Assembly: GCA_030068075.1 (NCBI GenBank)
Contig: CM057836.1
Span: forward strand, 64,827,788 to 64,891,787
Length of the DNA: 64,000 nucleotides
Direction of reading: 5' to 3'
DNA from: Paguma larvata
Taxonomy: Eukaryota > Chordata > Mammalia > Carnivora > Viverridae
Below, piece after piece: positions 27,479 through 38,924 of the stretch. The notes under the pieces are model-generated. The model saw nothing but the letters and a program-made list of their open reading frames with translations, searched no databases and was not told the DNA's origin. Position numbers and translations under genes: made by a program. Every line of letters begins with the position of its first letter. The first letter of the stretch is position 1.

Positions 27479-27503
27479 AACTAGACTTTAAAACAAAGAC
27501 TGT

Positions 27504-27727
27504 GGGGGCACCTGGGTGGTTCAGTTGGTTAAGTGGCCGACTTCAGCTCAGGTCATGATCTCACGGTCTATGACTTCAAGCCCCACATCGGGTTCTGTGC
27601 TGATGGCTCATCAGAGCCTGGAGCCTGCTTCAGATTCTGTATCTCCCTCTCTCTCTGCCCTTCCCCTGCTCACACTCTGTCTCTATGTCTCTCAAAAATA
27701 AATAAACATGAAAAAAATTTAAAAAAA
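27504..27727 (+). mobile_element. CAN SINE inside LINE-1
   Basis: The head is GGCACCTGGGTGGTTCAG. The duplication AACAAAGACTGT (27492-27503) and AACAGAGACTGT (27728-27739) is LINE-1 text, so it landed after the LINE-1. Confidence 0.95.
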
Positions 27728-28515
27728 AACAGAGACTGTAACAGGAGACAAAGAAGGGCCTTATGTCATAATTAAGGGGTCTATCAATCAAGAAGATCTC
27801 ACAATTGTAAATATTTATGCCCCAACTTGGAAGCACCCAAATATATAATCGACTAATAACAAACATAAAGAAATTCATTGTAAATAATACAATAATAGAC
27901 TTTAAAACCTCACTTACAGCAATGGACAGATCATCTGAGCAGAAAATCAAAAAGGAAACAATGGCTTTGAATGACATACTGGACCAGATGGACTTAACAG
28001 ATATATTCAGAATATTTCATCGTAAAGCAGCAGAATACACATTCTTCTTGAGTGCACATGGAACATTCTCCAGAACAGATCACATAATGGGTCACAAATC
28101 AGCCCTCAACAAGTACAGAAAGATCCGGATTATACCATGCATATTTTCATATCACAATGCTATGAAATTTTAAGTCAACCGCAAGAAAAAATTTAGAAAA
28201 CCCTCGCATATATGGAGGTTAAAGAACATCTTACTAAGGAATGAATGGGTTAACCAGGAAATTAAAGAAGAAATAAAAAAATACAGGGAAGCAAATGAAA
28301 ACAAAAACAACAATCCCAAGTCCTTTGGGATGCAGCAAAGGTAATCCTAATAGTAAAGTTTATTGCAATTTGGCCCTATGTCAAGAAGCAAGAAAGGTCC
28401 CAAATATACTGTCTAACCTTACACCGAAAGAAGTTAGAAAAAGAACAGTAAATAAAGCCTAAAGCCAGCAGAGGAAGGAAATAATCAATATTAGAGCAGA
28501 AATAAACTATAAACA

Positions 28516-28535
28516 ACAACAACAACAACAAAAAA
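28516..28535. repeat. (AAC)n microsatellite inside LINE-1
   Basis: AACAACAACAACAACAAC followed by an A run, within the ORF2 copy. Confidence 0.85.
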
Positions 28536-28935
28536 ACAGTAAAACAGATCAACAAAACTAAGAGGTGGTTATTTGAAAGAATAAACAAAATTGATAAACC
28601 CCTAGCCAGACTTACCAAAAAGAAAAGTAAAAGGGTCCGAATAGATAACATTACAACTGAAAGTGGAGAGATCACAACCAATTCCACGTAAATACAAACA
28701 ATTATGAGATAATACTATGAAAAATTATATTTCAACTGGAATTATGTTCAAACTGGGCTATCTGGAGGACATGGACAAATTCCTTGAAACTCAAAAACTA
28801 TCAAAACTGAAAAAGGAAGAAATAGAAAATTTGAACAGACCCATAAACAGCAAAGAAATTGAAGCAGTATTAACAAATCTCCCAACAAACAAGAGTTGTG
28901 GGCCAGATCCCTTCCCAGGGGAATTCTACCAGACA

Positions 28936-28983
28936 TTTATTTATTTTTTTTTATTATAATAGTTTATTTTCAAATTGGTTTTT
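28936..28983 (-). mobile_element. Very short LINE-1 3' end nested in LINE-1
   Basis: After CCAGACATTTATTT comes a T-rich run and ATAATAGTTTATTTTCAAAT, the reversed extreme 3' end of carnivore LINE-1. The host ORF2 text resumes at TTTAAAGAAGAGTCAATACC. The insert is under 50 bp. Confidence 0.75.
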
Positions 28984-29366
28984 TAAAGAAGAGTCAATAC
29001 CTATTTTTCCCAAACTGTTCCAAAGAAAAGAAATGGAAGGAAAACTTCCAAACTCATTCTACAAACCCAGCATTACCTTAATTCCAAAGTCAGACAAAGA
29101 CCCCACTAAAAAGGAGAAATACAGGAAAATATCCCTAATGAACATGGATGCACAAATTTTCAATGAAAAGCTAACAAATCGAATTCAAAAGTACATTAAA
29201 AGAATTATTCACCATGATCAATTGGGATTTATTCCAGAACTGTATGGTTCAATATTCACAAATCAATCAACATGATACACCACTTAATAAAAGAAAGAGT
29301 AAGAACCAAACGATCCTGTCAATAATTGCAGAAAAAGCATTTGACAAAATACAGCATCAATTCTAT

Positions 29367-29538
29367 ATATTTTTTAAGTTTGTTTATTTTGAAAGAGAGA
29401 GAAAGGGAGGGAGAGAGGAGCAGAGGAAGAGGGAGAGAGAAAATCCCATGAGGGTCGATCCCACAAACCATGAGATCATGGCCTGAGCTGAAATTAAGAC
29501 TCAGATGCTTAACTGACTGAGCCGCCCAGGTGTTCCTA
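29367..29538 (-). mobile_element. CAN SINE inside LINE-1, diverged
   Basis: A minus-strand copy from TTTGTTTATTTTGAAAGAGA to GACTGAGCCGCCCAGGTGTT. The flanks GCATCAATTCT and GTGTCCATTCTTG are the same LINE-1 phrase, a diverged duplication. Confidence 0.9.
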
Positions 29539-29593
29539 GTGTCCATTCTTGTTAAAAACCCTCAACAAAGGAGGGGTAGATGGAATATACTTT

Positions 29594-30148
29594 GGTATCA
29601 TAAAAAATAATTTAAAATGTATTTCTGAATAAGCTGGTAAGTCAAAGAATGCTGAGAGGCCAAAAATGAAGTGGAGGTTTAGATCCAGAAAGATCGGTCA
29701 GTATTCAAGATAGGGGCATGTGCTAGACTCTGGTGTTCTCCATTTGGATCACCTTATGGTGACAGAGGAAAAAACGGTCTAATAGCAGACGCTGGTATAA
29801 CTAGAACCCCAAAGACCTGGACTCACATTGTAATAGTAAACTAGAAACAAAATAAAACAAAGCTAATCCCTTACATAAGAGATTAGTGAGGAAGAGGGAA
29901 ATAAAATCTCCTTTTTGAAAATTTATGATCACATTATGACTCTCATATAGGCTTAAAACACAAATTCACACTGCTTGTGTGGTCTCACAAAACCCATACA
30001 GTGATCCTTTGACAGTGGTGTTCCCAAGTGCCCAGAAAAGCAAGTACAAGTACTCTAAAAGAATGTACTTTTCCCCTGAGTCTCAAAGAAGTCCCACAGG
30101 TAAAATTCCAAGAAGCATGAGGCTTCAGTAAGAATAAATAAATAAACA
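29594..30148. other. Non-matching segment between LINE-1 parts
   Basis: The ORF2 text stops near 29593 and is not resumed until 30780. This stretch (for example GGTCAGTATTCAAGATAGGG) does not look like the missing ORF2 part. After the SINE, 30366-30566 (TTCATATATTGAAAATGAG, TTAATATGTTTAAAGAAATA) resembles an older LINE-1 5' portion, so an older element may lie here. Confidence 0.4.
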
Positions 30149-30365
30149 GGGGCGCCTAGGTGTCTCAGTTGGTTAAGCATCCGACTCTTGACTTCAGCTC
30201 AGGTTATTATCTCATGGTTTGTGAGTTCAAGCCCTATACTGAGCTCTACACCGACAGGATGGAGCCTGCTTGGGATTCTCTCTCTCTCTCTCTCTCTCTG
30301 CCCCTCCCCTGCTCACTCTCTCTCTCTCTTTCAAAATAAATAATTAAACTTAAAAAATTATAAAA
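30149..30365 (+). mobile_element. CAN SINE, second subtype
   Basis: The head is GGGGCGCCTAGGTGTCTCAG. The body has the shorter TGGAGCCTGCTTGGGATTCT form with a long CT repeat. Flanks are AAATAAATAAACA on both sides. Confidence 0.92.
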
Positions 30366-30384
30366 ATAAATAAATAAATAAACA
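30366..30384. repeat. (AAAT)n microsatellite
   Basis: AAATAAATAAATAAATAAAC at the A-rich tail of the preceding SINE. Confidence 0.8.
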
Positions 30385-30566
30385 AACATCACAGTATATA
30401 TAAGAAAATCAGACATCATATGTGGAGATAGGAAAATGTAAGGAATAGAATCAGGTCCATGAAGACTTCATATATTGAAAATGAGTATGATTAATATGTT
30501 TAAAGAAATAAAGGGGTTAATATATGAATTAGGAGCAAAATACTATTTAAAATAAGTAAGATTTGA

Positions 30567-30779
30567 GGGGCACCGGGTGGCTCAGTCAGTTAAGCGTCCG
30601 ACTTTGGCTAGGTTCATGATCTCATGGTACATGAGTTTGAGCCCCACATTGGGCTCTGTACCAACAGCTCAGAGCCTGGAGCCTACTTCAGATTCTGTGT
30701 CTCCCTCTCTCTCTGACCCTCCCCTGCTCATGCTCTGTCTCTCTTTGTCTCTCAAAAATAAATAAATGTTAAAAAAAAA
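30567..30779 (+). mobile_element. CAN SINE, full length
   Basis: The head is GGGGCACCGGGTGGCTCAG and the tail AAAATAAATAAATGTT. LINE-1 ORF2 text begins right after its A-tail at 30780. Confidence 0.93.
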
Positions 30780-32330
30780 TTTTTATCCTTATCAAAATAA
30801 CACCAGGATTCTTCACAGAGCTAGAACAAACAATCCTAAAATTTGCATGGAACAAGAAAAGACCCTAAATAGCCAAAGCAATCTTGAAAAAGAAAACCAA
30901 AGCAGGAGGCATCACAATCCCAGACTTCAAGCTGTATTACAAAGCTCTAGTCATCAAGACAGTATGGTACTGGCACAAGAACAGACACCCAGATAAGTGG
31001 AACAGAACAGAGAATCCAGAAACTGACCCACAAATGTATGGCCAACTAATCTTTGACAAAGCAGGAAAGAATATCCAATAGAATAAAGACAGTCTCCTTA
31101 GCAAGTGGTGCTGGTAAAACTGGACAGCGACATGCCTAAAGATGAGCCTGGACTATTTTCTTACACCATACACAAAGATAAACTCAAAGTGGATGAAAGA
31201 CCTAAATGTAAGGCAGGAAGCCATCAAAATCCTCGAGGAGAATGCAGGCAAGAACGTCTTTGACCTTGGCTGCAGCAACTTCTTACTCAACATGTCTCCA
31301 GAGGCAAGGGAAACAAAAGCAAAAATGAACTATTGGGACCTCATCAAGATAAAAAGCTTCTGCACAGGGAAGGAAACAATCAACAAAACTAAAAAGCAGC
31401 TGACCGAATGGGAGAAGATATTTGCAAATGACATATCAGATTAAGGGTTAGTATCCACAATCTATAAAGAACTTATCAAACTCAACACCCAAAAAACAAA
31501 TAATCCAGTGAAGAAATGGGTAAAAGACATGAACAGACACTTTTCCAAAGAAGACATCCAGATGGCCAACAGACACATGAAACGATGGTCAACATCACTC
31601 ATCATCAGGGAAATACAAATCAAAACCACAATGAGATACCACCTCACACCTGTCAGAATGGCTAACGTTAACAACTCAGGCAACAACAGATGTTGGTGAG
31701 GATGCAGAGAAAGGGAAACCCTCTTGCACTGTTGGTGGGAATGCAAACTGGTGTAGCCCTCTGGAGAACAGTATGGAGATTCCTCAAAAAATTAAAAATA
31801 GAACTACATGCACCCCAATGTTTACAGCAGCATTATAAACAATAAGCAAACTATGCAGAGATCCCAAGTATCCACTGACTGATGAATGGATAAAGAGGAT
31901 GTGGTATATATATACAACGGAATATTACTCAGCCATCAAAAAATTAAAGCTTTCCCATTTACAACAACATGGATGGAGGCAGAATGTATGATGCTAAGTG
32001 AAATAAATCAATCAGAGAAAGACAAATACCATATGATTTCACTCATATGAGGACTTTAAGATACAAAACAGATTAACACATGGGAAGGGTGGGGAAAGAG
32101 AAGAGAGGGATACAAACCCACAAGAGACTCTAATGATAGAGAACAAACTGAGGGGAGATGGAGGGAGGTGGGGGGATGGGCTAGACGAGTGATGGATATT
32201 AAGGAGGGTACTTGTTGTTGTGAGCCCTGGTTTTTGTATGTAAGTGATGTACCACTAAATTCTACTCCTGAAATCAATATCACGCTGTATGTGAACTAAG
32301 AAAACTAAAAACTAAAATTTTTTAAAAATC
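30780..32330 (+). mobile_element. Carnivore LINE-1, ORF2 C-terminal part and 3' UTR
   Basis: It runs from the ORF2 thumb-region text (GGCATCACAATCCCAGACTT, CCTCATCAAGATAAAAAGCT) through the [18 protein letters not shown] peptide to the 3' UTR and an A-rich end near 32330. A stop in ATCAGATTAAGGGTTAG breaks ORF2. About 80 bp of ORF2 near 31805 is missing compared with the copy at 26325-27478. Confidence 0.9.
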
Positions 32331-32689
32331 AGACGTGAAAATAAAAAATCCAGGAGCAAAAAATAGAATAAAATAAAATAATGAAATAAAATATAGTTTA
32401 CATATTTTATCTAGTATTTTCAATTATTCTTAGTGGGAGAGTTGTTCAGATTATCTGATCTTGCACATTACTAAAAATATGAAGTCTGTCCCTCCTTCTG
32501 CAATCTCACTACGACTGTTGTGGTTTAGGCTCCTAGCTTAGAAATCACTCTGTGATCCTTCACTGCTTCACTTACTATAGTCTATCTAGAATCATAATTA
32601 GGCCTGTTTTGAACATGCATCTCATGTTGTGAGCTATACAAGGACAGTCTGATTATTGATTATTATTTCCCAATACCACCATCCACTAC

Positions 32690-32805
32690 ACATATGAAAG
32701 CACACAAACGCAAATATGATTACACACAGTGACCCCCTCACACACACTCATTTGCCTACCCTCATACACACAGACTCACATGTCCTCATCCACACACACA
32801 TTGCA
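32690..32805. repeat. CA-rich low-complexity stretch
   Basis: Imperfect CACACA units such as CTCACACACACTCATTTGCC and CATCCACACACACATTGC. It is a decayed microsatellite. Confidence 0.6.
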
Positions 32806-33019
32806 TGGCACTGCACCCTGCACAGGAAATGCTCAATACAGACTTAGGCGAATCACATTTTATTTTCATATCTTTAACTTTTGATGCCCAACTTATATCT
32901 AGTTTTTGTGAACTGTATGATTTCTAGATTTGGTGATCAACCTGATCTCGTTCTGAGTAATGTCGTTGTAATGTCATTGATATTGGCTCCTGATCTGTGA
33001 CCCTGGATGAAAGAAGTAT

Positions 33020-33225
33020 GTTTGATGGATAAGAACCCTGACTTTGGAGTCCTACAGACCTGTGTTTGGTTTGAATCTCAACTCTACCACTTACTGACTG
33101 TAGGAATGTCAAAAGTTAAGTAACATCTCTGAGCCTCAATTTTTTCATCTGCTAAGTGGGGTAAATGTAAACATTTAGCACAGGGTCTGGGACTCAATAA
33201 GCACTCCACAAATAGAAGCTATAAG
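33020..33225 (+). mobile_element. MIR SINE
   Basis: AGAACCCTGACTTTGGAGTC, CAACTCTACCACTTACTGAC, CTCTGAGCCTCAATTTTTTC, then CAATAAGCACTCCACAAAT: a full MIR in order. Confidence 0.8.
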
Positions 33226-33454
33226 TGACAATGCCTTTTAGTATGACCACTAAAATTATCACCACCTTTAGTGAACTAAATTCAAAACCTTAGCCATGTA
33301 AGATAAACTACTTATTTTGATTTTTAGTTGTGGAAAATAAAAACTTAAATGAACATGTTTTTCTCATTCTTTCTCTTTCTGGGATTGCTAGTTACAATTC
33401 TACTGGTATTTTTAAAGAACGTTAGCTACACGAGGAGAGAGATTTTAGTTTGTT

Positions 33455-33545
33455 TTCTCATCAGTGACACTGGATCAGCACAGTGCCTGGCACCTAATGG
33501 ACACTTTATAAATACTTGCTGAATCAGTAAATAAGTCAACACACA
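33455..33545. mobile_element. MIR or L2 3' tail fragment
   Basis: GCACAGTGCCTGGCACCTAA followed by AATACTTGCTGAATCAGTAA is the common 3' tail shared by these families. Confidence 0.5.
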
Positions 33546-34430
33546 TAGCTCTAAATGACTGAATAAGAGGAAGACAGGTGCACAAACACATAAATGATAG
33601 AGGCGTCCTTCATGCATATAATTCCTGTCATAAACTCTGCAGAGAAGAAAGATCATGAAAAATGCAATTTGTACTTGACATTCATAGTTCCCCAAAAATA
33701 TTTATTTAAAATTATCCAGAAGATTAAAATCCAATTTTGTAAATGCCATTCTGGGAATGATGGAATAACATTTTAATTCATGGGGCCTCACGCTTTTCTG
33801 ACTAAATTAGGTACGAAATTTAAAATAACCATGTTTGTGATATTGGTTTTGAAAAATTGCATATTAGATTCCTCACAAGAGTTTGTATAGCAAAAATGTT
33901 AAACAGAAATGAAGAAAGAGTCTTTGAAAGCCAAGAACACAGCAAACAAGCCTAATTCAAGGTCACTGATTTTCCTTTGTATTTTAGTTCAGCACAAGTG
34001 GTTCAGCCAGGAGAAAAAGAGCTTTATCTATATTCTATTATTCCACAAAAAGGACAAGTATGCCTTCCTCAGAGCAGAGGCATGACATCACACAGAGGAG
34101 TCGAGCATGACTAAACTCCCACTTTAAAAGAAGGCTCCCTCCAGAGACAGGAATTCATGCAAGTAGCATTTCAGTGTCCAGGCCAACCTAGGCCACTTGC
34201 ATTACTTCATATTCTCAGACATGTCATAGGAAATGAGTTTCAACTTTAATGAGAAATTTTTACAGAGCAGAAATTAATGTCTAGCATTAAGTAAATCCAA
34301 GAAAACAAAGTACATGAAGGATAACTCTATTTTGGCTCCTCAACCCTTAATGCAATGGGAGTCCCCTGCCAGGTCCTATTCAGAGGCTTTGCCTGCATGG
34401 TCAAGTCTAACCTCCAAGAAGGGTCTAGCT

Positions 34431-34647
34431 TAGGGGTGTCTGAGTGGCTGAGTTGGGTGAGCATCTGACTCTCGATTTCAGTTCAGGTCATAATCCCAGG
34501 GTCGTGGGATCAAGCTCTGCATTAGGCTCCATGCTCACCATGGAGCCTGGTTGAGATTCTCTCCCTCTCCCTCTGCCCCTTTCCCTTCTCAGCTCTTTCT
34601 CTCTCTCTCTAAAATAAAAAAAATATTTAAGTTAAAATAAGAAAAAT
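34431..34647 (+). mobile_element. CAN SINE, older subtype
   Basis: The body has ATAATCCCAGGGTCGTGGGA, the form shared with other carnivores, not the feliform GATCTCGCGGTC form. An exact 12-bp duplication AAGGGTCTAGCT is at 34419-34430 and 34648-34659. Confidence 0.92.
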
Positions 34648-35199
34648 AAGGGTCTAGCTGGCCTGGAACTATGGGTCCTACACATGGACTATGTAGAAAT
34701 AAATAACACTCTTTACCTCCCTCACATTCCACCAGATCTGATTTTATCCACTGAGGGTAAAAATTAAAAAAAAAAAATTGCTCGAGGCCAAAAAAATTGT
34801 ACTCTGTCCAGAATGGTAGTTCATGCATCTCCCCATCCAAATGTCTCATACGCCAGGGGCTGTGAAGAGAATGCAAGGGCTGTGTCAACAGGCCCAGAAA
34901 AGAATTTACCATCCTGGAGGGCAAAGTGAGGCCCATGAGCCTCGAAGTCAATTTATGCTAGTTTTAAGGATAATGAAAGCACCCTGTAGTGGGGTCTCTG
35001 AATATGGTGATTATTTTAGGGCTTGTTTGATGATTTAAAAAAATGTCCATAGTTTTAAAACAGATACTCCCCCCCAAAATTCTGGCTAAGTATACTCCTT
35101 AATGCCAGTTTTGTTTTAACGGAATAGTGGGGGATCTTTAACACCTAAGTCCTGAGCTATTTGATCCTTCTAGGTAGCTATCTGATCGTTCTTCAAATA

Positions 35200-35310
35200 C
35201 AAAAAAAAGTAAGGCACAGAGTAGTTAAGTGTTGTGCCCCAAATCTCCCAATTAGTGGCAAAGCTCTAGATCAGGTTGACCACTAAACCTCTAGGTCATC
35301 TCCCTCATTG
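35200..35310 (-). mobile_element. MIR fragment
   Basis: AAGGCACAGAGTAGTTAAGT, CCAATTAGTGGCAAAGCTC: reversed MIR core. Confidence 0.55.
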
Positions 35311-35399
35311 GCCTAAAAACCAAAAACCAAACAAAACAAAAAGGCTCTCTGGAGAAAGGTACCATATAAATAACCAGATAGTGAGGAAAGGACGTGAAC

Positions 35400-35530
35400 T
35401 AACAATGATTGCTTTTGCTAATCCTCAGCAAAACCTTGGGGGATAGTTGTTATGGTCTCAATTTACAGATTGGGAAAGTGAGGCTCAAAATATAAAGTGA
35501 TTTGTCTAAGCTCAGTCCATAGATACAAAT
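35400..35530 (-). mobile_element. MIR fragment
   Basis: CTAATCCTCAGCAAAACCTT, CAATTTACAGATTGGGAAAG, TGAGGCTCAAAA: reversed MIR core. Confidence 0.65.
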
Positions 35531-36072
35531 TGTCCAAACATGACTAATACAAACTTGCAAGGAATCAAGAAAAGTCTTACTCACATCCTTTGGGTTAATA
35601 AAAGCCAGATTTCGATCTCAAAAGAAAAGAAACAATTAAGACTTTAATGTGTGCCAGTGGTTTGCAAGGCATTTTCACACTGACTGTCCTTTTAAAGAAG
35701 TTGTATTGAGGAGCAGAGAACACCACTTAATAAGGAGCTGAGAGAAGATTCAAAGTGAGTTTAGAACCAATTAATTTTACCTCTCCAACACCAGTTTCCT
35801 TTCCGTTACATGTGAAGCCAGCAAACTTTTTCTATAGAGTCAAATAGTAAACAGTTTAGTCTTTGATGGCCATAGTGTCTCTGTTGCAACTACTTGACCC
35901 TGTCATAGTAGTATGAAAGCAGCCAAGAACAATATGTAAATGAATGAACACATCTATGTTCCAATAAAACTCTATTTAGGGACACTGAAATTTGTATTTC
36001 ATAAAATTTGTATATGTCATGAGATATTATTCTTCTTTGGATATTTTTCATTTAAAATGAAAATTTCATTTA

Positions 36073-36213
36073 GGGGCACCTGGGTGGCTCAGTTGGTTAT
36101 GCATCCAACTCCTGATTTCGTTTTGGGTCGTGATCTCATGGTTCATGAGCTCAAGCCCTGCGCTGAACTCTGAGCTAACAGCTTGAGCCTGCCTGGGATT
36201 CTCTCTCTCTGCC
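36073..36213 (+). mobile_element. CAN SINE, 3' part lost
   Basis: The head GGGGCACCTGGGTGGCTCAG and body run to GGGATTCTCTCTCTCTGCC, then break off with no A-tail. Confidence 0.9.
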
Positions 36214-36299
36214 AGGAAGGAGAGACAACTGAGATATCTGTGAATAGCATTAATGACAACACAAGAACCAATGGCTATCTAATAAAAGGAAAAATAATC

Positions 36300-36560
36300 A
36301 AGGTGTTGAATGGTGCTAGAGAATAGAAGGATATAGAGGTCTTCAAGAACAGTGACACTTAAGTTAGACCTAGGAGGACCGTATTAGGTAAAGGCTGTGG
36401 GATGGGAAGACAATTGAGAGTGAGAAAACAAGATAAGTAAAGGTACTGAGGCAAGTACCTACCTGCAGGGGGTGTCCAAAGTGTACAGGAAATGAGAACT
36501 AGGAAGTATATAGAGAGTTCACATGGATGTAGGACAAAGAGAAAGCTGAACTGTCAAACC
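36300..36560. repeat. Old interspersed-repeat-like stretch
   Basis: CTTAAGTTAGACCTAGGAGG and TACTGAGGCAAGTACCTACC resemble the same type of ancient repeat seen at 11600 and 15590. The family is not identified. Confidence 0.35.
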
Positions 36561-36614
36561 GTGCTTAGCATAAATACTATACTGACAAATTTCAATTTAA
36601 AAAGCAGGTGGCCA

Positions 36615-36736
36615 TGGGTACCTGGCTGGCTCAGTCAGTGATGCATGCAACTCTTGATCCCAGGGTCGTAAGTTTAAGCCCCACATTGAGTGTGGAGCCT
36701 ACTTAAAATAAATACATAAATTTTTAAAAATAAAAT
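36615..36736 (+). mobile_element. Short CAN SINE with internal deletion
   Basis: GGGTACCTGGCTGGCTCAGT jumps from ACTCTTGATCCCAGGGTCGT to GTGGAGCCTACTTAAAATAA without the CT-rich block. Flanks AAAGCAGGTGG and AAAGCAGGAGG form a short duplication. Confidence 0.85.
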
Positions 36737-36809
36737 AGAAAGCAGGAGGACACTGAAAAAATGTTTTGTGTATTATTAACGACATTTAAGCAGCTTGATA
36801 ATTTTTTAA

Positions 36810-36950
36810 GTGATGCTATCTACCTTTAACGCTCACACCAACCTGGACAAGGTGTAGCATTGACATACCCACTATAAATATGAGGAAAGTGAGGCCTAGA
36901 TCACAGCACAGGTAAGGAGGGGACTCAACTTCAAATACCATGCTATATTC
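36810..36950 (-). mobile_element. MIR fragment
   Basis: ATATGAGGAAAGTGAGGCCT followed by ACAGCACAGGTAAGGAG: reversed MIR core. Confidence 0.6.
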
Positions 36951-36989
36951 ACTAAATCACATTACCAAGACATGAGTGAAACTGGTTTT

Positions 36990-37031
36990 TATTCATTCAT
37001 TCATTCATTCATTCATTCATTCATTCATTCA
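36990..37031. repeat. (ATTC)n microsatellite
   Basis: About ten tandem ATTC units at the edge of an L2-like 3' end, where this motif commonly expands. Confidence 0.95.
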
Positions 37032-37200
37032 ACAAATATTTACTGAATGCCACTGTGGGAAGTACTGGGGATATACTGATGAATAAGATCGTCTGTAATG
37101 TCCCGTCATTCAAAGTATCCTTCAGGAGACAGACAGACAAGCAAATACAGTGAGTTAAGGGATGCATGAGAAGCATAGAACAATGGACAATCAAGAGAGG
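37032..37200 (-). mobile_element. L2-like 3' end
   Basis: AACAAATATTTACTGAATGC, AGTACTGGGGATATACTGAT and GGAGACAGACAGACAAGC are the reversed L2-type 3' sequence. Confidence 0.55.
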
Positions 37201-37774
37201 GGATGCTGGGACCTTTCAGAAAGCTATTGAGAAATGAGAAGTTGCTGTTCAACAGATACTGTTTCAGTTATGCAAGATGAACAAGTTCTAGAGACATGCT
37301 GGACGACACTGTGCCTACGATACTGTAATATAAACTTTAAAATTTTTGTTAAGAAGGAAGATCTCATGTTAAGTGCTCTTACCACAATTTTTAAAAATAA
37401 TTTAAAAAAAAAGCTAATAGGAGGCCACTGAACCAGGGCAGTGTGGGCAGGAACACAAAGGGAGGACAGGTAAGGAGGCACACCTCACAGATGGGATCAG
37501 CCAACTGACAGAACAGCAGGAGGAGTGAATGGGATGGGGGACAGCTCTCAGGGTGGGACAGCGAAGGACCCCAGGAAGGAAGCCAAAAGAGAGAAATGAT
37601 GAACTGCAGGCAGGGACCATGCCTCTTCTGTTCATTGTGCCTGACAGACAGTGGGGTCTGATCAAAAATTGCTCAAGTAATGAATACTTTCATTTTGGAA
37701 AGACTGAATTTGGGGCAGCTTCGGATGGTCTAGCGAGGAGTAGGAAATCTCTGTCTGGTGCTCTGGAGAGAGGT

Positions 37775-37880
37775 TAAAGCTGAAGACATGGGTCGGAAGT
37801 TACATGAAGAAGATCATGCCAGTGTCAAAGCCAAATGATGCATCTTCAGTCTCACTAGCCTTGCCTTCCCGGTTTTGGCA
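37775..37880. repeat. Diverged repeat unit, copy 1
   Basis: GTTAAAGCTGAAGACATGGG to CCTTCCCGGTTTT aligns with 39369-39476 at roughly 80%. See the paired entry. Confidence 0.7.
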
Positions 37881-38272
37881 TTTTTCAGTGACTTCAACAA
37901 CATTTCGGGGTTTGCTTCTTATCCTTAATATATCCTCTTCAGTTGTTCCACAGCGAATACTCTCCTCCTGGCTGCTGAAGACCCTAGGGCACTGTTCGTT
38001 CAGTCTACAAACTTTCACTATACATTGAGGTGTTCTGGCCCTCTAGAGCATGTCCTTTCTCATTAAGCTAGGATCATGATAGGTTATGAAATGACATGTT
38101 TTTTTTTTTTCCTCCAATAATGAATATATATGGATGAAAATTCTCATCAATTAACTTAGAATTATTATCATTGCTGCAAATATTATGAGCTTCTGTTTAC
38201 TGACAGTAGATTTGTTAAGACTAGTATGTTGGGTTACACAATGCTTAGAGAGAGTATTTTAATATATTTTAA

Positions 38273-38486
38273 TTTTTTTAAGCTTATTTTATTTTTGAGA
38301 GACAGAGTGAGACAGAGTGCAAGTAGAGGAGGGGCAGAGAGAGAAGGAGACAGAATCTGAAGCAGGCTCCAGGCTCTGAGCAAACGTTCAGCACAGAGCC
38401 CGACGCGGGGCTCGAACCCACGAACCGTGAGATGGTGACCTGAGCCGAAGTCAGACACTTAACCGACTGAGCCACCCAGGCACCCC
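38273..38486 (-). mobile_element. CAN SINE, full length
   Basis: A minus-strand copy ending in GAGCCACCCAGGCACCCC. An exact 18-bp duplication TATTTTAATATATTTTAA is at 38255-38272 and 38487-38504. Confidence 0.97.
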
Positions 38487-38720
38487 TATTTTAATATATT
38501 TTAACAAAATATTTATAAAATTACTTTTTACGAAAAGGAATTTGTAATCCATTGCAAATCCCTGAGAGACCTTTCTACCTCAAATAATAAAGGAAACTAA
38601 GATAAACAATATTTATTGAGTACCTCTTTTGGGTACAGGCATCAGACACTTACATACCTGAATAAATGCACAAAAATTAACTTCTCATATGCATGAAAAG
38701 ATTTTACAAAATCAGTATAA

Positions 38721-38924
38721 ATAGGGGCACCTGGGTGGCTCAGTATATTAAGCATCTGACTTCAGCTCAGGTCATGATCTCACAGTTTACAAGTGTAAGT
38801 CCCGCATCGGGCTCTGCATTGATGTGCGGAACCTGCATTGGATTCTCTGTCTCCCTCTCTCTATGCCCCTCCCCATTCCAACTTGCTCTCTCCCAAAATA
38901 AATAAATAAACAAAAAAATTTTTA
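38721..38924 (+). mobile_element. CAN SINE
   Basis: The head is GGGGCACCTGGGTGGCTCAG and the exact 13-bp duplication AAAATCAGTATAA is at 38708-38720 and 38925-38937. The body is short around TTGATGTGCGGAACC. Confidence 0.95.

Larger units (their letters stand above)
27479..29593 (+). mobile_element. Carnivore LINE-1, ORF2 endonuclease to reverse-transcriptase part
   Basis: It begins within the ORF2 endonuclease region and runs through ATTTATGCCCCAACTTGGAA, CTAGCCAGACTTACCAA and the Asn-Arg-Pro-Ile segment, to GATAAAAACCCTCAACAAAG-like text near 29570. It is interrupted by SINEs at 27504 and 29367 and by a short reverse LINE-1 end at 28936. Many stops and frameshifts; no working ORF2. Confidence 0.88.

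Noticed and set aside
31142..31699. Open frames with [19 protein letters not shown] text as genes
   Set aside because: They are LINE-1 ORF2 pieces with frameshifts and stops.
26325..32330. One LINE-1 with a twin-priming 5' inversion
   Set aside because: The inverted part and the direct part both include the ORF2 end and 3' UTR, whereas twin priming gives non-overlapping parts.
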